64,000 bases of DNA, taken from positions 4,079,001-4,143,000 of the forward strand of contig NZ_CP012382.1 in NCBI RefSeq assembly GCF_001267885.1, given 5' to 3'. Source of the stretch: Streptomyces ambofaciens ATCC 23877. GTDB lineage: Bacteria; Actinomycetota; Actinomycetes; Streptomycetales; Streptomycetaceae. The notes under the pieces are model-generated. The model had not been told where the DNA came from and searched no databases. It worked only from the letters and a program-made list of their open reading frames with translations. Both the position numbers and the translations under genes were made by a program. This document shows positions 58,505-64,000 of the stretch, piece by piece. The first letter of the stretch is position 1; each line of letters opens with the position of its first letter.

Positions 58505-59224
58505 GTGCGGCCCAGTGACGGAGGCTGGTGGCCCTCGGACGGGTCACGTGCCGCCGAGGTGATCGCCGCCCGTGTGCGCGGCGCTTCGCCCGGCGAGGTG
58601 CCGGGCCGGCTGTGCGAGACGGTACTGGGGCTGCTGCCGGTGAGCGGCGCCAGCGCGTCGCTGCGCAGTGCGGGCCTGCCGGTGCGGCTGTGTGCCACGG
58701 GCGACCGGGCGTCGTACCTGGCGGAGATCCAGGCCACGCTGGGGGACGGGCCGTGCGTGAGCGCCGCCGAGTCGGGCACACCGGTGCTCGCCCGTGATCT
58801 GACGGCCGGCGCCGACGCCGGCCGGTGGCCCGTCTACGCCCAGCAGGCCACGGCGCTCGGCGTACGGGCGGTCTACGCGCTGCCGCTGGGCAGCGACTCG
58901 GCGTGTCTGGGCACCCTCGACCTCTACCGGGACACCCCCGGCGGGCTGACCGGCCCGCAGCTGCGCACGGCACGGCTGGTGGCCGGTGCTATGACGGTGG
59001 CGCTGATGGCGCTGCCGCACGGGGAGGGCGCCTGGCTGGACGAGCTGGCCGGCGACCACGACGAGGTGTACCGGGCCGTCGGCATGATCATGGCCCAGTT
59101 GGGCGTGGGCGCCGACGAGGCCCTGGCCCGGCTGCGTGCCGACGCGTTCGCCCGGGGCCGCAGCGCCTACGAGGCGGCCCGTGACGTCACCACCCACCGA
59201 CGCCGCTTCGCCGGAGAGGGCTAG
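58505..59224 (+). CDS. GAF-ANTAR RNA-binding antiterminator-like protein
   Basis: 239-aa regulator. A GAF sensor domain (about 20-160: VLGLLPVSGASASLRSAGLP, LGDGPCVSAAESGTPVLARD) is followed by an ANTAR domain (about 180-235) with DEVYRAVGMIMAQLGVGADE, LARLRADAFARGRSAYEAAR. ANTAR proteins bind paired RNA hairpins to prevent termination; GAF would sense a small molecule or redox state. GTG 58505 is chosen because AGGAGG lies eight bases upstream; GTG 58499 is too close. Confidence 0.9.
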   Translation: MRPSDGGWWPSDGSRAAEVIAARVRGASPGEVPGRLCETVLGLLPVSGASASLRSAGLPVRLCATGDRASYLAEIQATLGDGPCVSAAESGTPVLARDLTAGADAGRWPVYAQQATALGVRAVYALPLGSDSACLGTLDLYRDTPGGLTGPQLRTARLVAGAMTVALMALPHGEGAWLDELAGDHDEVYRAVGMIMAQLGVGADEALARLRADAFARGRSAYEAARDVTTHRRRFAGEG

Positions 59225-59307
59225 GCCCCCGCGCCCTCGGCCCCGCCTCCGGGGTGTCCGTCCCGGGCCTTCCTCCGAGGCTGTTCGCCAGGTCCGCCGA
59301 CAGCTCC

Positions 59308-60099
59308 TCAGACCTGCGCCCGCCCCTGCCGCCGGACCTCCGCCAGCCGGCCGGCCCCGACCTCCGCGGCCGTCCGTGTGGCGTCGTCGACGGGTTCGCC
59401 GAGGGTGCCGTGGGTGAGGCTGATCGCGTCGTCGCCCACGCGCACGGCGGCGAGGTCCACGGTGAGGACGGCACCCGCGGTGTCCGCGCCCCCGGCGTCC
59501 GCCGGACCGCTGACCGTCACCCGCAGGCCCTGTCGGGCGTCCCCCGGCTCCGGCAGGGGCACGGCGGTGACCCGCACGTCCCGGACGGCACCACGGGCGG
59601 AGCGTGCCGTGAAGTGCCCGCAGGTGTCCGGCAGCGTCCCGAGCCAGGCCAGCGTCCGGTCGATGTCGGCGGCGCGGTGCGAGGTGACCCGGTAGTGCAG
59701 CTGGGCCCCGCCCGCCGTGTCGTCCAGGGCGACCGTGGCCCGCGGCGCGGTGGCGGAGCCGAAGAGCTCCTCGGTGTAGAGGACGTCCAGCAGCCGCCGG
59801 CAGTCGGCCCGCTCCGCGGTGGCCTTGAGGACACCGTCCCGCCAGGTCGCGGCGCCCCGCGTCGGCTCCCAGGTCTCCCCGAGGTCGGCCTCCGTGATCA
59901 GGGCCGCCCGGGCCTGTCCCCGGGTGAGCACGGGCGGCACGGCGGGTGACGGGAGCGCGGCCGGGGACCGTGTGCTCGCCGGCGCGGTGCCCGTCGGCCG
60001 GTCCCCGTGCCGCTCGCCGCCGGCGCAGCCGGCCGCCGTCAGCGCCAGCGCCGCCGAGAGCGCGCAGGCGAGCGGGGGGCGGGCGGCGGCGTGCTGCAT
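59308..60099 (-). CDS. Secreted lipoprotein of unknown function
   Basis: 263 aa. Signal with lipobox TAAGC (CALSAALALTAAGCAGG, Cys about 24), Ser/Pro-rich linker, then a soluble domain with LTRGQARAALITEADLGETW, DCRRLLDVLYTEELFG, ATVALDDTAGGAQLHYRVTS, DIDRTLAWLGTLPDTCGHFT and VRVGDDAISLTHG. Cys pairs (CRR, CGH) may form a disulfide. The fold resembles sensor-type lipoproteins found with Ser/Thr kinases, but this is only an impression. ATG 60099 follows AGGAGG at seven bases. Confidence 0.78.
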   Translation of the reverse strand: MQHAAARPPLACALSAALALTAAGCAGGERHGDRPTGTAPASTRSPAALPSPAVPPVLTRGQARAALITEADLGETWEPTRGAATWRDGVLKATAERADCRRLLDVLYTEELFGSATAPRATVALDDTAGGAQLHYRVTSHRAADIDRTLAWLGTLPDTCGHFTARSARGAVRDVRVTAVPLPEPGDARQGLRVTVSGPADAGGADTAGAVLTVDLAAVRVGDDAISLTHGTLGEPVDDATRTAAEVGAGRLAEVRRQGRAQV

Positions 60100-60226
60100 G
60101 GGCGTGCCTCCTGGGGGGCCGGGCGGGCGGCCCTCCGGGACCGGCCGCACCCTCCACGGCACCACCGCCCCCGCCCCGCCACCAGCGTGCGGGGCCGTCC
60201 GGGTGAGGCGGGGACGGGCGGAGCGC

Positions 60227-61900
60227 CTAACGCCCCAGCCACACCGTCGTGTCCGGCCCGAGGCGGCCGTCGTCCAGGGGTGCGCTGCTCAGCAGGACCT
60301 CCCCGGCCGGCAGGTCGACCGTCGTGCCGGAGAGATTGGCGACGCAGCGCCAGGTGTCCGTGCGGTCGAACTGAAGCACCCCCGCCGGGACATCGTCCGC
60401 CCAGGTCAGCGACTCGCCGTCGAGCAGTTTGCGGCGCAGGCGCAGGGCCGTCCGGTACAGCTCCAGGGTCGAGCCCTCCACCCCGTCCTGGGCCTGGACG
60501 GCGTACGACGCGAAGTCCGGGGGCTGCGGCAGCCACGCCCCGCCCGCGCCGAAGCCGTACGACGGTCCGCCGGTCGTCCACGGCAGCGGCACCCGGCATC
60601 CGTCGCGGCCCTTGCGGACGTGCCCGGTCTGCTCCCAGATCGGGTCCTGGAGCACCTCGGTGGGCAGGTCGGCCACCTCGGGCAGTCCCAGCTCCTCGCC
60701 CTGGTAGACGTACGCCGACCCGGGCAGCGCCAGCATCAGCAGCGTCGCCGCCCGGCCCCGGCGCAGCCCGGCCCGCCGGTCGACGGCCGGTGCGTGGCCG
60801 CCGGACAGCAGCCAGGCGTCGGTGTCGGTGCCCGGCGGCAGGGCGAGGCGGGTGGCGTGGCGGACCACGTCGTGGTTGGAGAGCACCCAGGTCGCCGAGG
60901 CACCGGCGGCGCGGGCGTCGGCCAGGGAGCCGGTGATGATCTCGCGCAGCTCGGCGGCGTCCCAGCCGCCCTGGAGGTACTCGAAGTTGAAGGCCTGCCC
61001 CAGCTCGTCCGGGCGGGCGTACAGCGCGCGCCGGGCACCCGGCACCCAGGCCTCGGCCACCGCCATCCGGGGCGGGGTGTAGGCGTCCAGGATCTTGCGC
61101 CAGTCGCGGTAGACCTCGTGCACCTCGTCGCGGTCGTAGAACGGGTGGGCGCCCGGTGCGAACTCCGCGAGCGCGGCCTCGCTGCTCAGTTCGGGGGCGC
61201 CGAGGTCGCGCAGCGGCTCGGTCAGGTCCTTGACCAGCGCGTGCGCCACGTCGACGCGGAAGCCGTCGACGCCCCGGTCGCACCAGAACTTCAGCGTGGT
61301 GCGGAAGTCGGCGCGGACCTGCTCGTTGTCCCAGTTCAGGTCGGGCTGCTCGGGGGTGAAGAGGTGCAGGTACCACTGCCCGTCGGGCACCCGCTTCCAG
61401 GCGCTGCCGCCGAAGACGGACTGCCAGTCGGTGGGCGGCAGTTCCCCGTGTTCGCCGCGGCCGTCGCGGAAGACGTACCGGTCGCGGGCCGCGGAACCGG
61501 GGCCCGCGTCCAGGGCCTCCCGGAACCACGCGTGACGGTGCGAGGAGTGGTTGGGGACGAGGTCGACGATCACCTTGAGGCCCAGCCGGTGGGCCTCGGC
61601 GGCCATCGCGTCGAAGTCGTCCAGGGTGCCCAGGCGGGGGTCGACGTCCCGGTAGTCGTCGACGTCGTAGCCGCCGTCGGCGAGTTCTGAGGGGTAGAAC
61701 GGGCTGAGCCACAGGGCGTCGACGCCCAGGGCGGACAGGTGGGTCAGGCGCTGGGTGACGCCGCGCAGGTCACCGAGCCCGTCCCCGTCGGCGTCGGCGA
61801 AGCTGCGGGGGTAGACCTGGTAGATGACGGCCTGCCGCCACCAGTTGGGGTCCTTGGACGACAGATCGGGCGTGCTGCTGGTGGTGGGGCGGACGGTCAC
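60227..61900 (-). CDS. GH13 alpha-glucosidase (oligo-1,6-glucosidase/AglA-like)
   Basis: Cytosolic amylase-family glycosidase (557 aa). (beta/alpha)8 regions: YQVYPRSFADADGDGLGDLR near the N-terminus, region I DLVPNHSS, region II GFRVDVAHAL (nucleophile Asp, about 214), region III AVAEAWVPG (acid Glu, about 281) and region IV VLSNHDVVRH (about 342). The QVYPRSF and GLGDL signatures fit alpha-glucosidases that act on maltose or isomaltose. GTG 61900 has AAGGAG five bases upstream. It follows the nucleoside hydrolase gene by 104 bases; no maltose ABC genes adjoin. Confidence 0.94.
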   Translation of the reverse strand: MTVRPTTSSTPDLSSKDPNWWRQAVIYQVYPRSFADADGDGLGDLRGVTQRLTHLSALGVDALWLSPFYPSELADGGYDVDDYRDVDPRLGTLDDFDAMAAEAHRLGLKVIVDLVPNHSSHRHAWFREALDAGPGSAARDRYVFRDGRGEHGELPPTDWQSVFGGSAWKRVPDGQWYLHLFTPEQPDLNWDNEQVRADFRTTLKFWCDRGVDGFRVDVAHALVKDLTEPLRDLGAPELSSEAALAEFAPGAHPFYDRDEVHEVYRDWRKILDAYTPPRMAVAEAWVPGARRALYARPDELGQAFNFEYLQGGWDAAELREIITGSLADARAAGASATWVLSNHDVVRHATRLALPPGTDTDAWLLSGGHAPAVDRRAGLRRGRAATLLMLALPGSAYVYQGEELGLPEVADLPTEVLQDPIWEQTGHVRKGRDGCRVPLPWTTGGPSYGFGAGGAWLPQPPDFASYAVQAQDGVEGSTLELYRTALRLRRKLLDGESLTWADDVPAGVLQFDRTDTWRCVANLSGTTVDLPAGEVLLSSAPLDDGRLGPDTTVWLGR

Positions 61901-62004
61901 GCGGTCTCCTTCGCGGTGCGTGCGGGCGACACGAACAGGTCTGTCCACATCACCCGAAAAGTGAACCCGCGCGAGGGAGCGACGCGCCGTCTCCCGCGCG
62001 CCCC

Positions 62005-62982
62005 CTACTCGACCTTGTGTTCGACGGTGCTCAGGTACAGCTCCACGTACCGCGCCACGTCCACGTCCAACGCCACGTCCACCAGCGGCTGTTCGCGCGT
62101 GCCCTCGTGCAGCTCGGACTCGCCGGGGCGGCCCCGGCGGTCGACGAGGGTCTGCCCGCGGGCCGGGCCAGGCGCCAGGGACACCTCGACGGGCAGCCGG
62201 TGGGTGGTCAGTCCCCGCGGGTCGATCACCGCGCAGACCGCGCCCGCGTCGCCGAGGCCGCCGCCGGGGTCCGCCTCGTCGGTGGCCGGACCGCGGTGGG
62301 CGAGCAGCTCGCCGGCGAGCCGGGTGCCGGGCTCGGCGCTCGCGCGCAGCCGGCGCACGTCCGGGCCCGGGACGATCACCCGCTGGAACACGTCCAGCCC
62401 GTACATCGTGATCGGCACCCCGGCGGTGAGCAGGATCGCGGCGGCCTCCGGGTCGTGCCAGACGTTGAACTCGGCGACCGGTGTGGCGTTCCCGGTGGCC
62501 ACCGCGCCGCCCATGAACACGATCCGCTCGATGTTGCCGGTCACCTCCGGGTGGGTGCGCAGCAGCAGCGCGATGTTGGTCGCCGGAGCGGTGGGGATCA
62601 GGGTCACCGGACGGGGGGAGGCGAGGATCTCCCGGCGCAGCAGGCTCACCGCGTCCAGGTCGACCGGGGTGCGGGCCGGCGCGGGCAGACCGAGGTCGCC
62701 CATGCCGTCCTGCCCGTGCACGTGACGGGCGGTGCGCACGGCCTCGATCAGCGGGCGCCCGGCGCCCCGGGCGACGGGGACGTCGGGGGCGCCGGCCTGC
62801 TCCAGCACCGTGAGGGTGTTCCGTACGACCCCCTCCACGTCCGTGTTCCCCGCCACGCAGGTGACCGCGCGCAGGTCGAGCCCCGGGTGGCGGACCGCCA
62901 GCAGCAGGGCCAGGGCGTCGTCGATGCCGGTGTCGCAGTCGACGATCACCGGGATGGGCGGCCGGCCGGAGTCGGTCGTCAC
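62005..62982 (-). CDS. Nucleoside hydrolase
   Basis: Ca2+-dependent N-ribohydrolase (325 aa) hydrolysing nucleosides to base and ribose. The metal motif VDCDTGIDDALALLLAV (about 12-28) is the DxDxGxDD signature; VTCVAGNTDVEGVVRNT, GGAVATGNATPVAEFNVWHD (His/Asp/Asn ligands, about 155-174) and DAGAVCAVIDP are present. GTG 62982 has GAGGAG seven bases upstream. Co-directional with the GH13 gene, which may share a salvage or scavenging role. Confidence 0.93.
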   Translation of the reverse strand: MTTDSGRPPIPVIVDCDTGIDDALALLLAVRHPGLDLRAVTCVAGNTDVEGVVRNTLTVLEQAGAPDVPVARGAGRPLIEAVRTARHVHGQDGMGDLGLPAPARTPVDLDAVSLLRREILASPRPVTLIPTAPATNIALLLRTHPEVTGNIERIVFMGGAVATGNATPVAEFNVWHDPEAAAILLTAGVPITMYGLDVFQRVIVPGPDVRRLRASAEPGTRLAGELLAHRGPATDEADPGGGLGDAGAVCAVIDPRGLTTHRLPVEVSLAPGPARGQTLVDRRGRPGESELHEGTREQPLVDVALDVDVARYVELYLSTVEHKVE

Positions 62983-63170
62983 GGCGGGGCTCCTCGGACT
63001 GGGTGGGGGACGCGGGCCCCGCGACCCTAGCGGGCCCATCCGCCTTCCCCCGGTCCGGGTCCGCGCCCACGGGCCCGGCGGTCCGGTGCGGCGGACCGGC
63101 GCCGGTCACCCCGCCCGGGGCGGGGGACCGGACCGGCCTGCCCGCGTCCGGCGTCCGCCGTGGGCCCGGG

Positions 63171-63542
63171 TCACACGTGTCCCGACCCACCGCTGCCGAA
63201 GGAGCCGCTCGATCCCGGCAGCCAGCGGCGGCGGTTCTGGTCCTCGCCCCGTCTGCTGCCCGAGTGGTGGAGCTCGTACGGCATGAGCCGTGGGCTCCCG
63301 TCGGCCGCCAGCGGGATCTCGTCCGGCTCCCGCATCTCCCGCTCCTCGTGGACGGCGCCGGTCGCGGGAAGCTTGCCGTGCTCGTCGGCGTGGGGGCGTT
63401 CGGGTTCTCGCTCCATGACGTTCAGGCCCATGCGTACGGCCCAGATCAGCGCTCCCACGATCACCAGCCCGCCGATGAAGGCCACCGTCATGTTCACCGC
63501 GTGCGAGGACGCGGCCAGCAGTTCATACGTTGCCGTACTCAT
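63171..63542 (-). CDS. Small single-TM protein (DUF6479-like)
   Basis: 123 aa: MSTATYELLAASSHAVNMTV, one span FIGGLVIVGALIWAVRMGLN, then a charged tail with REPERPHADEHGKLPATGAV, EEREMREPDEIPLAADGS and GSRRGEDQNRRRW. The TGAVHEEREMREPDE block marks a small Streptomyces family seen in multiple copies. ATG 63542 lies six bases after CATAAT, so a leaderless start is possible; the upstream DNA is unusually AT-rich for this chromosome. Function unknown. Confidence 0.8.
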   Translation of the reverse strand: MSTATYELLAASSHAVNMTVAFIGGLVIVGALIWAVRMGLNVMEREPERPHADEHGKLPATGAVHEEREMREPDEIPLAADGSPRLMPYELHHSGSRRGEDQNRRRWLPGSSGSFGSGGSGHV

Positions 63543-63626
63543 GTTCTGATTATGTACCCCCAAATGAGATAAAGCGCCAGGAATGCCCGATTGCTCCCCG
63601 GGGTCGGCTCCCCCGGCGGCCACCGC

Positions 63627-64000
63627 TCAGCAGAACGTTCCCCTGATGGCGTCCAGGACCGAGCCGGTCTGCTCCCACGTCACCCGGAACCGCTGGAGCA
63701 CCACGCCTCGCACCTCGTCCTCGGGCTGTCCCCGCCTGATGTCCACGCAGATCCAGCGGGCGTCCTCGACCGCCTGGTCCTCGTCCGCCACGAGACCGGA
63801 GCCGATGGCCTCCAGGTCGTCGAGCAGCAGCTCCCGCTGGCCGGCGTCCGGGGACGGCACGACGTGCTGTTCCCCGGCGCCGATGGTGCGGGAGTGCTCC
63901 GTGTCCGAGGTCCCGTCGTCCCCGTCGCCCCCGCCGCCGAACGCCACCGCGGCCACCGTGACCGCCGCGGTGACGAGCCCCGACACGGCGACCGCCGTCC
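63627..64000 (-). CDS. DUF732-like membrane or secreted protein, 5' end outside the window
   Basis: At least 119 residues; the reading frame continues to the window edge. It begins (visible part) with a hydrophobic span LVTAAVTVAAVAFGGGG, an acidic linker, then RELLLDDLEAIGSGLVADED and ARWICVDIRRGQPEDEVRGV, VTWEQTGSVLDAIRGTFC. Two Cys (in WICVD and the final residue) flank a small helical domain reminiscent of DUF732 (mycobacterial secreted proteins). GTG 63986 might be the start, but upstream codons remain open. Confidence 0.65.
   Translation of the reverse strand, partial: TAVAVSGLVTAAVTVAAVAFGGGGDGDDGTSDTEHSRTIGAGEQHVVPSPDAGQRELLLDDLEAIGSGLVADEDQAVEDARWICVDIRRGQPEDEVRGVVLQRFRVTWEQTGSVLDAIRGTFC

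Overview
The window is high-GC actinobacterial DNA of Streptomyces type. Third-codon-position GC is very high, GTG and TTG starts are common, many genes appear leaderless, and actinobacterial hallmarks occur (a bacterial proteasome activator, a DUF397/XRE pair, PASTA-type Ser/Thr kinases, a K15-type DD-peptidase, GAF-ANTAR and SpoIIE-phosphatase regulators, mycothiol-type enzymes). Two perfect parS centromere sites (3356-3369 and 35319-35332), together with aspS, metG, bkd and moeA, place it in the conserved chromosome core near oriC. From memory, the same gene set lies a few tens of kb from oriC in S. coelicolor, in the opposite orientation. If that order holds here, oriC lies to the left of the window. 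I see no rRNA, tRNA, insertion sequence, prophage or CRISPR array.

Layout. 1-4.5 kb: 3' end of a branched-chain keto acid dehydrogenase E2 gene, a MobA-like/DUF6457 fusion, a moeA homologue and a RCK potassium channel; a parS site overlaps the moeA/channel junction. 4.5-9.5 kb: a DrrAB-like ABC exporter, a quinone oxidoreductase, a repeat-rich lipoprotein and the proteasome activator Bpa. 9.6-14.6 kb: two divergent membrane Ser/Thr kinases, a flavin-fold protein and a NarL-type response regulator. 14.9-18.5 kb: a complete bkdABC operon behind a 22-bp palindrome. 18.7-30.2 kb: a YtrA-type regulator with a membrane protein, a K15-type DD-peptidase, a FCD regulator with an MFS carrier, a mycothiol-dependent-isomerase-like protein, a nitrilase-family amidase, small conserved proteins, an M18 aminopeptidase and a FadE5-like acyl-CoA dehydrogenase. 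30.3-37.2 kb: SseB-like, pirin, AI-2E-type membrane protein, a PAS-GAF-SpoIIE-ATPase regulator, the second parS and aspS.

37.2-49.4 kb is partly accessory: a Uma2 nuclease-like protein, a winged-helix/zinc-ribbon protein, an XRE + DUF397 (WhiJ-like) pair, a PH-domain protein, metG, a VWA protein with a huge Pro/Glu/Ala spacer, a Tat-exported PhoX phosphatase behind a PHO box, an EEP-family membrane protein and two more membrane proteins.

49.4-56.7 kb is the most unusual block, a co-directional set: a membrane SpoIIE phosphatase, a protein that looks like a degenerate caspase fold plus helical repeats, a 500-bp minisatellite, an EACC1-like small protein, an 878-residue fusion of cytosolic caspase-like protease, one membrane span, extracytoplasmic solute-binding-like domain and VWA domain, and an orphan solute-binding lipoprotein with no permease. 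EACC1 and caspase modules are known from multidomain conflict (programmed-death/immunity) systems of multicellular bacteria, so I propose this as a membrane-spanning sense-and-execute system. 56.8-64 kb: an HTH-TPR regulator, GAF-ANTAR protein, lipoprotein, GH13 alpha-glucosidase, nucleoside hydrolase and small membrane or secreted proteins.
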